Assembly (NCBI GenBank): GCA_946699065.1
Contig: CAMPDV010000317.1
Location: 62,001 to 126,000, forward strand
Length of the DNA stretch: 64,000 nt
Origin: Loxodes magnus
Lineage: Eukaryota; Ciliophora; Karyorelictea; Loxodida; Loxodidae
Direction of reading: 5' to 3'
The position numbers and the translations under genes were made by a program. Below the pieces are notes generated by a model, which did no database searches, was not told the origin of the DNA, and saw only the letters and a list, made by a program, of their open reading frames with translations. This document shows positions 35,511 through 47,600 of the stretch, piece after piece (the first letter of the stretch is position 1; the number at the start of each line of letters is the position of its first letter).

Positions 35511-38500
35511 ATGAGTCCTGAAAAATAAATTTAAAAGAACGAATAAGAAAATAATTATTATGTGTATGTTGCTTCTGTTAGAACTGTTCATGAAATTATG
35601 CAGGGAATGGTAATTTTTAAAATGTGTAGGATTTCGAACCGAATATTTAAAGGCTTAGAGACTATACTGAATTCAAAAACTTGAAGGTAATTCTTCCTGA
35701 TGACTAATTCAAGCATCTCTGAGATGTGCTAATAACATTGTAAGTTTTAAAAAAAGTCTTCTTATATATACAGCAACTATAACTCCTTATGAGATTGCCT
35801 TTTTAGAGACCTCAGGAGTTTGAAGCATATTGGATATTGTTCTGGACTCTTTTTTCTTTGCTGATATATTGATTTGCTTTAACACAGCATTTTATGACAT
35901 TGAAGATAACCTGATTACCAATAGAAGAAAGATAATTATTAACTATATCACTGGATGATTTTTTGTGGATTCCTTTTCATGCTTACCATTTGAGTATATC
36001 ATGGGATCCTAAAAAAACTGAAACTCCATGTTTAGACTTCTAAGAATTCCTAGACTTTACAGACTAGCTAAGATAACAAAACTAGTTCGTATATTTAAAA
36101 TGATTAAGGAGCAGAACTAGTTATACGCTCTTCTTTCCAGTATCTTCAAATGATCCATGTAAATAGAAAGAATATTCTAGCTTCTAGTTACGCTGCTCAT
36201 AGGAGTTCATATTGTGGCTTGCTTCTGAGTACTTACAGCTAAAGTGGTAGTAGATAATACTTGAATTGAAAGTATTAGCGCTGAAGATGATGCTAACTCT
36301 GATCTTTATATTGCATCCTTCTATTGAACACTCACTACCTTAACTACTGTCGGTTATGGAGATATAACTCCTTAAAATAAGTACGAGCAAGTTTTTACAG
36401 CCTGCGTTATGATCTGCGGAGCTTTATTCTACTCTTATACAATTGGTACTCTAACAAACTTGTTAAGCCAGCTTGACAAGAGAAACAGTTAAATAATAGA
36501 GAAGCTGGAGATATTAAACTAAATATGCTAAGAATACCAAATCAATCAAAGCCTTAAGAAGAAATTAGTTCAAGCTATCAAATACGAGCAGCTAAAGAAT
36601 AAGCAAGAAAAGATTGAGTTTGTTAATTCTCTCCCTCCTAGCTTAAAAATCTCCCTAAGCATCAAAATGAACGAAGCTCTGATTAAAAAGAACCTGTTTT
36701 TTAGCACTAAGCCAGCTCAATTCATAGCATATGTCAGTCCGTTTCTTAAGCCAATTAAAGTAAGCAAAGGAGATTTTATTTTCAAAGAAGGAGACCATGC
36801 TGATGAATGTAAGTATTTGATATATAGGCTATTTCGTTTTAAAAGGATAAGTTTCATTTGTTGCTGAAATAGAAGGAGAGTTTTTGGAATATTTAGAAGT
36901 AAATGAAGGGGATCATTTTGGTGAAACCGAATTAATAATCGAAAATGTAGAAGGAATTACTAAGACGAGAGAACACACAGTCAGAGCTTCTTAAAACTCA
37001 GAATTTTTGGGTTTTCATAAAGAAGATTTCAATAACTGCTTTGCTGATTTTCAGAGCTATTTTGATGATATGTATAATACAGCTAAATCTAGAATGTCTG
37101 ATTATGCGAAATTAAAGCAGTAGGCTATTATCAAGTTAGCTAAGAAAAGATTGGACAAGAGGTAAAAGAAATTTTCAGACTCAGACAGAGAAGAAAGTTG
37201 AGCAGAAAAATCAAAGTCTGGATTTGAATAATCTCCAATAAAGCTGCAATAGAACAATAGTAAGAAAGAAAGTTCTCCTATAAAGATATAAAACTCCCCC
37301 ATTAGGCTTTAAAATGCCAAATAAGTAACTATAATATAGCCAGGAGTTAAGAAAGACTTTTCCAATAATAAAATAGGGTCTCCTATAAAAGTGCAAAACT
37401 CTCCTACAAAAGTATTAAACTCTCCTTTAAGGAAATAAAGCAACTCTAATAGCAGCAAATCTCCTACAAAACTAATTAAACTTCCATTGAGCATTTTAAA
37501 GCTTGGTAATTAGGATTAAAAGCCTTCTGATAGTATAAACCTAAAACCAGAAGTTGCTCAGAAAGAGAAGAAAAAAATTTCTAATGAAACTCCTTCTCAT
37601 TCAGGACTCATAACCACAAGAGAATCAGATGATGAATCTTAAAAAGGAAATTTCTTCAGTTCAATTTCAACGAAAGATAGCACTGAAGAAAAATAAAAGT
37701 CTAAGTTATCTTATAAAAGGACTGACAGTGAAATTCTATAAAAGTTCTAACGACCAAGAGTTTCAAAACGATAATCAACTCTAGGTAATCTAATATAATT
37801 CTAACGTTCAAACGTAGGATCGAAGAAAAAATCAGTTAAATTTCAAAAAATTTCAAGTTGATTAAAAAAGACTAAAACTACAGAAGAAAATGATACAGAA
37901 GATTTAAGCTAAATAACTAATAAAGTGGAAAACTTAAAAAAGACGCTAACAACGACTCTTTAACTATTGAAAAAGTAAATTTCTACTTAAAATAATGAAG
38001 ATTCGGTAATTTCGGACTAATCATCATCTTCATCTTCATCTTCACCTAAAGGATAAAAAAGCGAAGCTAAGTAAGAAAGGGAAATTAAAAAATAGCCCGA
38101 GAAGGAAGTTAAAAGCGAAAACAAGTCTATATCACCGTAGAAAAATTTAGTACTAGAGAGAAAATCCTTCTTAGGAAAATTTATGCTAACTAAGGAAGAA
38201 AAACCATAAGAAAAAATTAAACTCTAGCTACCTTAAATCCCTAATCCAATAAGAGTCATAGATTCAGTTGAAAAAACTAACTTAGAAAAAAAAGAAAGAA
38301 CTGACAGTTTTAAAAAAGTGCAAGGCGGAGAAATTTCATAAGAAAAAACAGAAGATAAATCAAGCGAAAAATCCTCTCAAAACTAGAACGGTGAAAACTT
38401 TTAATTTCACTTAGAAGAATTTTCATTCAGTAACGTTTCATTTGTAAACAAAACATCGACACTCAGAACAACAGATTCAGAATTATTGCAAGACTCAATT

Positions 38501-38992
38501 TAAAATTTATCAGGCATATCAGAAAGCCAATTATCAAGGAATATAATGAGCAATTAAAACTTGAACGAAATTGATATGAATTTCAACAATGAGCCAATAA
38601 ATTAACCATAAGCTTGTACATTTAATAGTTTTGAAAATATATTAAACTTGCTTCTTTTTCTGTCTCAATACTCTATTTTCTACCTTATTTCAACTTAAAA
38701 TTTTACGGACTATTAAACTAAGAATTTTATTAGGCAGAAGCTGCTTAATTCAAGTAAGGTAAATAAATTGGCTTCACTCTATTTTTTATTAGTAAAGCTA
38801 AAAAAGCACCAGATTGGGAAACTATAAGGCAGAAGTTTAATTATTTAGTAAAAGCCTTAATGGCATCTAGTAAGCCTTGATACTATAAGCAATATAAATG
38901 AGAGATAAATAGAAGGTAAATCGTATATAGTTAAGCTAAGGTAGAGGGATGTGTAATATATCTAATTTAGTGTTATATAAAGCCATAAGTGA
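35511..38992 (+). CDS. Voltage-gated K+ channel with cyclic nucleotide-binding domain (EAG/CNG type)
   Basis: Exons are 35511-35609, 35630-35739, 35757-36808 and 36828 onward. S1 starts FKHLWDVLITFLLIYTATI, S2-S3 has VLDSFFFADILICFNTAFYD, and S4 is a basic LLRIPRLYRLAKITKLVRIF. The pore is SFYWTLTTLTTVGYGDITP, with the K+-selective GYG and its Trp coded by TGA. A C-linker leads to the CNBD (KGDFIFKEGDHADECYFVLK, EGDHFGETELI). A long disordered tail has six SP-x-K/R motifs at 37219-37470 and a poly-Ser run. Such channels set membrane potential and ciliary beating in ciliates. The 3' end is uncertain: coding quality stops near 38640, while the first in-frame TGA is 38990-38992 (1,141 aa). Confidence 0.94.
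35610..35629 (+). other. 20-nt intron
   Basis: GTAATTTTTAAAATGTGTAG. Removal joins VRTVHEIMQGM to DFEPNIQRLRDYTEF in frame. An alternative 20-nt intron a little upstream (GTGTATG...GTTAG) would also restore the frame but gives a less natural sequence. Confidence 0.6.
35740..35756 (+). other. 17-nt intron in S1 of the K+ channel
   Basis: GTAAGTTTTAAAAAAAG. Splicing joins WDVLIT to FLLIYTATITPYE, a typical S1 of the EAG/CNG family; unspliced, the helix is broken. Confidence 0.85.
36809..36827 (+). other. 19-nt intron in the CNBD
   Basis: GTAAGTATTTGATATATAG. It splits a Cys codon and joins GDHADE-C to YFVLKGQVSFV, the beta-strand hallmark of cyclic nucleotide-binding domains. This is the best-supported intron in the window. 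Confidence 0.93.
37219..37494 (+). repeat. Coding repeat: SP-x-K/R motifs in the K+ channel tail
   Basis: Within about 85 codons the tail contains SPIK, SPIR, SPIK, SPTK, SPLR and SPTK, several preceded by QN or LN. The irregular spacing and varied codons suggest repeated selection for proline-directed kinase sites rather than a recent DNA duplication. Confidence 0.7.
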
Positions 38993-39034
38993 AAGCATGT
39001 ATTTAAATAAGCTAGAAGATTGAAATTAAATTTA

Positions 39035-39454
39035 ATGGATGACTGATTTACAGAAATCAGAGAATAAGTATAGAAGAAAGCTGCTGACATGTAAACTTTC
39101 ATTGAACCTTAAGTTTAAAAAATAGCTTAAAAATCTTTCCATTGTATGTCAGAATGTTATAAGGAGCCTGCTTTTTCGCTTTAGAATGCAGAGGTTTGTG
39201 CAAATCGTTGCTAGTATTATTTTTCTTAAATAAATGAAACAATAAAGGACCATTTGACGATTTTAGAGGATTCCTTTTAAGTATGTACTGAAAAATGCAG
39301 TTTCGTGGTAAAAGACGATGATTAGCACTAAAAATGTTTCTAAAGATGTGCAAAGACAACCGAAGAAGACTTCAAGATAGCTTAAAACAATCTAAGTCAA
39401 CTCCTCAAAACATATTATGAAATTGCAGTTTTTGCAAACAACGAAATAAAATGA
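39035..39454 (+). CDS. FAM136A/DUF842-like twin Cx3C protein
   Basis: The protein is 139 aa, ATG 39035 to TGA 39452-39454, one exon. Four Cx3C pairs are visible: C37/C41 (HCMSECY), C55/C59 (VCANRCQ), C84/C88 (VCTEKCS) and C101/C105 (KCFQRCA), in long amphipathic helices. This is the FAM136A pattern, in which Cys pairs form helix-hairpin disulfides. Members are small mitochondrial intermembrane-space proteins imported through the Mia40 relay. The start region MDDWFTEIREQVQKKAADMQ matches the helical N-terminus of the family, and codon 4 is a TGA that must be read as Trp for this ATG. It lies 42 bases after the last possible stop of the K+ channel gene, same strand. Confidence 0.9.
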
Positions 39455-41641
39455 GACAGCACATTAAAGCTTAAATTATAAATGTTCTATTAAATTTAAT
39501 CTCATCAAAACCATTTATAGCATAGAGCTGTAAGAAAATTAAATTAGATATCCATGCTTTATTTTTTAAGTTATATTAATAATCTCAGGTTATAAGCAAA
39601 AATAAACTTAAGCAGGGCAATTAATAATAAAAGAACTCAGTATATAGAAAATATATTTATAGATCTAAAACGAATATTGGAGATTATATTTCCTAGAGAA
39701 TAAAATGCCTTAAAAGAAAATTAATTAGATGCGTATTATACGTATTTAATAGAAGGGATAAGTAGAAGGTTTAGTGAAGTTAATTTAATTGAAGAGCATA
39801 TTTGGTAGAAGTTAAATAATCTTTGGCTATTCTTTCTTTCTAAATCTTTAAATATAAGAGAATTCAATTAAGGCTTCTGAGATGATAAAGAGAATATGTC
39901 ATGAAGAAATAAATTGATAGAGATTTAAGAATCAAAGTACTGATATTAGTCTAAGCAAAAACACTTATAAGCTTGATATAAATTTGAATGATTTAATCCT
40001 AAGGGTTGAAAAAGAGTGATCTATTTAGCTTAGATATTTCCTGTTGTTTCTTTTATTTTTAATATAAAATGAGTATTCTAAAAATTCTTACCTAGTTAAC
40101 AATAAAGAAAAATTATACGAATATGTAGATCTAAGCTTATCTATCAAGAAGGCCTTTTAAGATCACTTAGATTTCAATAGAAAATTTCTTAATTATCCTT
40201 CTTACAAAATCTACATATAACTTATTGATTTATCTCCTGCTCTTACTTGACACTATCAATTTATGAAGATATAAGATAGAAAGGAAAATAGATATTATAA
40301 ATATGCTATAAGCTTCATATCTAAATGTTATCTATTTCTTGCTTTACATTCATTATGTCCAATATCTAGTATGATATATCGAAATTAATATAACTATCTA
40401 TTGATTGAAAGCTTCTTCAATTTAAAGAAAATACAGATGCCAACTAGCAATTAACTTCAGTTTTAAAGGCCAACAGTCACATAATAAAACTAATGGATTT
40501 TATTACTCCTAAGACCAGTAAACAAGATACTCTGATATTTAGCTAAATATCTAATATTGATATCCTTTTATTTAATTAAAGCTTAATAAACTTATATAGC
40601 TTAAGCTCATTTAATATAAGCTATTTATATACTAATACCACATTAGTTATATTCCTAAAGTTATCAATCTCAATTAGATTAGATTATCTAAACCTCCTAG
40701 ATAGATATTAAAGCTGTTTGAATAGAAAACAGAGTTACAACTCTATATAGGAAGAGATAAGGTTGAAAATAATGTAGTGTGTGATGTTCAAAAGTAGTAT
40801 GGGTTAACTCGGTATTGGGTAAGTTCTTTTATAAGCTAAAAAGATATCACTGACTATGAAGGTAAAATTCCTCTCTATAGCTTTTTTTGGTATTTTTCTA
40901 ACTTTGATATAAGATATTCTCTGTTTTTCAGCTTAAAGAAATTAGAAGAAAAAAGAGTAGAATTCTGATCTAACATCCTAGGTTAAAGATGCTTGTTTAG
41001 AGTTTAAGCAAGAGTTAATAGCTTGAAAATTAGCTAATAAATTAAGTTCTAAGTTAGTTAATGCATTTCATTAAAAATTAATAATCTAACTAATTTTAGA
41101 AATTTAGGATACTTTAGCCTTATCATGCAGCATAGCTAAAGATTATAAAATTAATTACAGGTATTAAACTAGAATCTTGTGTTTCCCTACTCAAATGATT
41201 GAAGCTATAAGTATTAAAAGGTATTATAAGCTAAACTGCTTGCTTAATTATTTATATAATCCTATTTAATAGTTAAAATTTTGAATTTGAAGCAATGAAT
41301 TATGAATATGAAATCTAAATAAGTCTTATAATAAATTAATGGAATAGCGCTAATATATGGATGCAACAGGTATAAAATAATACAATTTAGCTTTATAATG
41401 AATTTAAGTTCCTCAAGATAGTTCTTTTTGCAAAAATTTCTACTAGTGAATATATGCTTAACTCAAGCTTTAAGAAATTGCCAAAATCTTACATTATATT
41501 TTACCTTTTTGTCCTTCTTTAATTTGAGTATTTAAATTATTTAAACTTATCATGGCAATGTATGATTACTAGGGAATGTAATTAATAGTTAGATATGGGA
41601 TTTACAAGTTTATTTACTTAAAAATATATTTAATAAAGCAA
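39455..41641. other. 2.2-kb spacer before the giant coiled-coil gene
   Basis: A plus-strand frame starting at about 39558 (MLYFLSYINNLRLQAK) is open for about 105 codons to its first TGA and has a fairly gene-like middle (EGISRRFSEVNLIEEH). It then degrades with frequent TGA. I leave it uncalled. The rest is AT-rich and featureless. Confidence 0.4.
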
Positions 41642-44600
41642 TCACATCAACATACAATTGCTATCTTTCTATTTTAAAGTCGTATGTGAAGAACCTGATG
41701 ATAGCTTGTTTGGTGTTTTATCTTCTTGCTTTGCTGCCTTTAAATTACTCTCTGGAGATGACCTCTCAGAACTTTCTAATAATTATTTTGCCTTTTCAAA
41801 AGTTTGCTAATTAGAAGATTAAGATTCAAATAAATTTCCTCCTTGGCTAGAGCTTTCTGTAGGTCTTTAGAATTGTTTCTATCTTAAATCTGATTCATTT
41901 GATCCACTAAGATTAGCTTGCTTTCTTAATAAATCAATGCTTTAGCTTCTCCTTCTTAGATTATTTTCTGTTATCTCGGTTTTTTTATAAACCTTGAGTA
42001 AAGATTACGCAGAATTTAAATCTCTAAGACTATGACTTTTCTATCTATTACTTATCATTTAGACATTTTACTTAGCTGATTCACTTTTTACTCTTCTATG
42101 GAATTTTATGTACTAAAGTCTCTATATATTAGGCTATATATTTTAGGTTGTCTTATTTAGACTGTCACTCTATTAGATATTTTCTGAAAAGCTTGAGCTT
42201 TTAACTAGTTTGAAGCCTTTACTTGATCCAAGATTTTTGTCTAGTTAGATATCGATTTGAAAGCTTTCTTCTTGATTTTTCTTTTTTTGAACTTCTTTGA
42301 AACTATCAACTTATGTAATTTCTTAATACTTGTCATTTATTTCATTCTCATATATTGTTTAGATGTTTAATTTTGGAACATTTAACTTTAGACCCTGATT
42401 CACTTATGGCTTAAACTCTTAATTTCTTGACCATTTAAAATTTCTGTTCTGATCTCTATTCTTTTCCTATAAAGCTAGGAGTTCTTTCTATAGTATGTAT
42501 ATCTATCTTTCTTGCTATTTACAGTCCTCTAGTAACTACGCAAAGTTCCTTTTTAGTTTTGATTTATCTTACTTAAGTTCCTTGGATATTTTCATAAAAA
42601 GCTGAATTTCTTTTCGTAGATGTGAGATTAATATCTCTTTCTGCTAGTTTCTTTAAATTGTGAGCTTTTCGCTTTTCAATCTATCTTGAAAATTTTTCTA
42701 AAGAGTCTATTGTTATGGTTCATATTGCTCAAATTTAAGCTATATTTTAATTGCTATTTAATACTGCTCTTCAATTCTCTTTTTGAGATTTTCCATCAAG
42801 ATAGGATCTTAACTCATTAGGTTACTGAACTGGAGCTCTAATTCTAATGAAGATATCTAGTGTTGGTTTAGCATTTATTCATTTTCTACTTTTTCTAAGC
42901 TTTTCTAGAGTTTTACTAGCTCCTTAAATACTTCTCTCATTTCAGTGGAGTATAAAGCTTGAAACATCATATTCGTTATTTTCTAGTTACTCTGCTTCTA
43001 TCTGCGAAGTACATCAATCTAATGGTTCATATGCTTCACTTTCTACTATAAGTCAAAGAGCTATTAATTTGATTAGTTGGATGAGTTTTCCTATATCTTC
43101 AACAGGCCAATTTAATCAGTCAATTACTCAAATTTCATACCTTGTATCTACTTATAATATAGCAGCTACTTGTTAACCTTTCTTAATTCCTTCAATTCTT
43201 CTTATACTCGTTATAAATTAACCCCAGTGATCTGATCATACTCCTAATTATCTGAAGATTCGCTATAAAGGCTTTGCTTTAATTGACATCTATTACTTAA
43301 CTCTTCTTGCTGATCTTAGTTTTTTACAAGAGCTGGACTGTTTCTTTAAGTAGCACATTTTTATACCTTTCTGATTTAATTCTATAACTCCTTAACACTT
43401 ATATCAATATAGCTAAACAAGTATTATAGTTTATGTCTCAGTGATAAATCTTCTGTCTTTAGTTATTTTATATCCATGATGAATTTTTCGTTAAAGTTAG
43501 TGTATATCTCTTTACAACCCATAAGATTGGATATTAATCTGCTTATCTTATGAATCATTATATCAAGTGAACTAGATTGCTCAGATTTTTCTACATACTT
43601 CATCCAAAAATAGCAACTTTAGCATTGAGATACTTACTAATTTACCTCTTATTTTAGCGAGGTCTTTTGCTGATCTTTTTCATGATATGACTCAAACCTT
43701 TTACTTTCTTCTCTTAGCCTATCAGTTTAGTTAGTTTTGGCGCTTTTATTTTCTTCATTTTATTCCTTATGCTGAGTTTGTTGAGGTATTTCTTCAATTT
43801 TAGTCTCAGAATTGTTAAGTTAGTTTTTAAGTTAAATAATTTACTACTACTATAAAGGTTAGTTTTCAACAATGGAGGCATATAAATCTATAGGATTTTA
43901 CTCTTCGTAAAACTCTTTCAAATTTTCTTATTTTTGGCTAATTTCTTCTGAGGTTTCCTATTAATCTCCCTTCTATTTTTTTACCTATTATTAACTGTCT
44001 GAAATTTGTAGTTTAAACTGCTAGAAATCTTTGTTAATTTAGAAGTTTTCTAATTAGAGTTAATCATTCAAATTCTGTAAGTCTTTAATTCTATCCATCA
44101 GCTCTTGCTTTTCCTGTTGCAGTGATATAACATCAGATTATAGCTTCTAGCATTGATAGATTTAACTTTCCAAATTCTATTTCACTTCTTAAATTTATGG
44201 TTCAGTATTCTGAATTTCCTAGGAGATCTAAACTTATAACGTTTCGTTTTGTTGATTCTATAAAGTCTAATTATTAAGCAAGTTTTAATACTATTATTTG
44301 ACTTTGCTTAGTGTACTTTTTGTTTCTTATAGCTAGATTTGCTTCTCATCAACAATCTTTTAGAGGTCTTTAATTTTCTAACCTTGTTTATTCGTACTCT
44401 GATCAGAGTACTACTTTATAATTTATTACAGAGTACTAATTTACTATTCATTATCTTCTTCCTTTTACTTCATCTCTTCAATTGTCTATCTCATTAGTTA
44501 GTTCTCATCACTAGCTTCTTTCATTTCTTTTATCTCTTTGCGAAGGTTTTCTCGTTCTTACAACGTATCTTTAAATCTCTTCTCAAGCTACAGGTTTAAG

Positions 44601-47600
44601 CTCTTCTACATCAGTATTTTCTACTCTTATTTAGAAATTTTTTCTTCACATTGCTCTAGCTTTTCATTAAGGCTTTAATTTAATAACTTTAACTCTTCAT
44701 TTTAAATTTCATACTTATGAGCTATTCTCAGTAATTCCTCATGCTACTATATTTTTTTCTAAGCGTCTTATAGCTTTTGAATAGTAACTAGTCAAGTATT
44801 TTAAGATGTATTTATATTCTCTTATAACTATTTCACTTTGTTCTATAAATGCGTTTTTTAGGACTGTAACTTCTACATTTCCAACTTCTGCTTGCTGTTT
44901 TCTTCTTTAAGCTCTGAGTATTTTTCGTTATTCTCTAAACTCTCCCTTTGCTTTGCTATATAATTTGCTTAAAAGGATGCTCTTTCTGCTCTTGTATTCT
45001 CAGTTTCTGGCTAATCGATTGATATATGAGAATAACTTTGACTTATTTGAATAGATGATGCATTTTCCTAAATAGACTCAGTATTTTCGAAATGTATATT
45101 TAATTGAATTTATCTTAAGTGTTCTATGACTTATTGGTTAAGCTCATCGTAAATCTATAGAACTGATTAATGCTACTAGTCAATTTATGAACTTTACTCT
45201 TCAAGCTATTTAACCAGACTTTTAAAGTCAAACTGTTAATCACTAGGGATTTAATTCCCACTTTTCGCTTATTTTTTCTTAAGTAAACTTTGGATTTCTT
45301 GTATTCTACTCTAATTAGCTGCTTTGATTCTTTCAAATCCATTTTCTTATTAAAACTTAACCTTTTACAGTATTTCTGAAACAAACTCCTGCATCTAGTT
45401 TTTTGTAAGACTCATAGTATCTTAAAAGCTGTCAATTTACTTCTGCATTGATTTAAGCTTGAGAGCAAGTTCTTATTTCTATTGTTATTCCTATTTAAGC
45501 TCTTTTTATTGTACTTTCATTTGGCCTTCCAGTTTTTATAGCTGCTTCTAGGCTGATTAGTGCTTTTAAGTAACTACAATAAAGCTATTTTAACTTGTCG
45601 AGATATTCTCTTACAGTTGCTTTATTTGGTTATTAAGCTAGATTTTTTACTCCTTTATCCTTTAGATTTCTAGCTTCAAAGTGTTATTCTCAACCATTAA
45701 ATTTTCTAACGAACTGTCTCTACCAAAATGACTGAGAGGTTAATTTCCCTATGTAATCATTTTTACTTAAACCTCTAAGTTTAAAATAGCTTTACTTTGG
45801 CTTTCTATAGTATTTTCTTATTTTTACATTTCTTCTTTCTAGTTTCCTATTATTTTACTTAGCTTCATTATCTCAGTACTATGCTCTTCATTAATTAGAT
45901 TCATTTCCTAGCCAAGTTTTTCATTATTTTACTAAAGGGACTGGATTTACTCTTAACTTACTTTCTCTTGATTTTTAATTTGCTTAAACTCTTAGTAATT
46001 TACTTCCTGCTTATGCTAAAGTAAGTTATTTTCATCTTAAAGCTGTTAAATTTATAATTGTTGCTCTTGTCTTATTAAATTAGCCTGCTATATCTCCTCA
46101 TTAAGCTTTTCACAAATGGTAATATAGTTTTGCAGATCTTACTTAGTGTGCTCTAAGTTTTAAGATAGAAAATTGTTTTCCTTCTGGATAATTTACCTTT
46201 ATCCTTCTAATTACCTGTACTATTGCTATATCTTCTTTTTTTCCTTATTAGCTGCTTCAACTTCTTTTTAAAGTTTCTTAAATTGAGTTTTATTTTCAGA
46301 TAATTATGCTTTTTAGGTTACTAGAAGTAAAGAATGTTAGGTTTATTGTAGATTTAAGGTTTGACTATTTAGCTCACTTTATAACTATTAGTTCTTATTC
46401 TCTAAAGTTTAGTTCTTTGATTTAAAGTCTTATAATTATTCCAGGAGTTCTTGTCTCTACTACATCTATAACTAATGGTTTTATAAATGCGTTGCTATCT
46501 CTTCCTATAAATTCATGAGTAATTGCTTATTCTTCGTTTATATAGTTGTGATATCTTCTTATTTCATATCCTGCTGATTTTATTATAAAGCTGCTTAACA
46601 TTTTTAGTCATTTAGATTTTAGCTGCTTCCTTATTTAGAATTTTCAAGTTAACTCGCTAGCCATTTTACATAAGATTCTAGAGATTATTAAATTCTATTA
46701 TCTTCATTACTTTATCCTTCTTTTTCGTGATTCAGTTCTTAAGTTTCTTAACTCATTTCTTTTTTCTAAGTTACTATTACTTGACTTTAGAGAGCTTGAC
46801 TTTATAATTCACTTTGGGGATTCTTGCTTTCTTCTTTCTATTGAATCTACTTCTAACTTTCTAACTATTTACCTTCTTCAGTAAAGGTACTAATAGCCTT
46901 TAATTCTTCTAATTCATTTATTCTATTTTACATTTCAACTATCAAATTATTTTAAGAAGCCAACTACTATATTTGCTCATTAACCTTAAGATTGAGCTCA
47001 AATGTTAACTACTAATTAGTTAGTTCGTTTTACTACATTTAGGTTTATACTTATATCTTATAACTTTCCAGTTCCTTAAGACATTTCTAAGATTCTGCCT
47101 TCTTCACTAATATTTCATTTACTTTGCTTCTCAATTAGCTTTTTAGTTCTATAATGCTATTTTGCACTTCTTCTATATACTTCTTTGCATTTTTATCCTT
47201 TTATTAGCTTGCTGTTTACTATTATAGAAGTTTTATTCGTTCATTTAGGCTTTAATTTGTCTCTTTTAATTCGCTTATTTGCTATTCTAAGATTCCGTTT
47301 CTAGCATTAATTTCTTGAGTCATATTTTGATATTATTATTGCTGTAAGTTTGATTAGACTTAAAAGCTTTGCTTTAGATGAGTAATTCTTTGTTAGAGTA
47401 GACTGTTTTCGTAGATTTTAGCGGAAACTTCTTTCTTAAGGTGATTTAATTTATTGCTAAACTCTGGATTTATATCATTCTGTTATGAGTCCTCTTAATA
47501 CTTATCTTTTCCATAAAGCGGTACATTTTATTTTTATTCTTTGTCTTATGAATTCAAGGCTTAAAATTCTTCCAAGTCCTTTTAATTTAAGCTAACGTTT

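Noticed and set aside
37102..37494. Three overlapping minus-strand ORFs with a repeated FIGE/FIGD pattern
   Set aside because: They are reverse-strand reflections of the SP-x-K/R repeats in the K+ channel tail.
45124..45384. Short minus-strand ORF starting MFQKYCKRLSFNKK
   Set aside because: It lies inside the giant coiled-coil gene but in a different frame.
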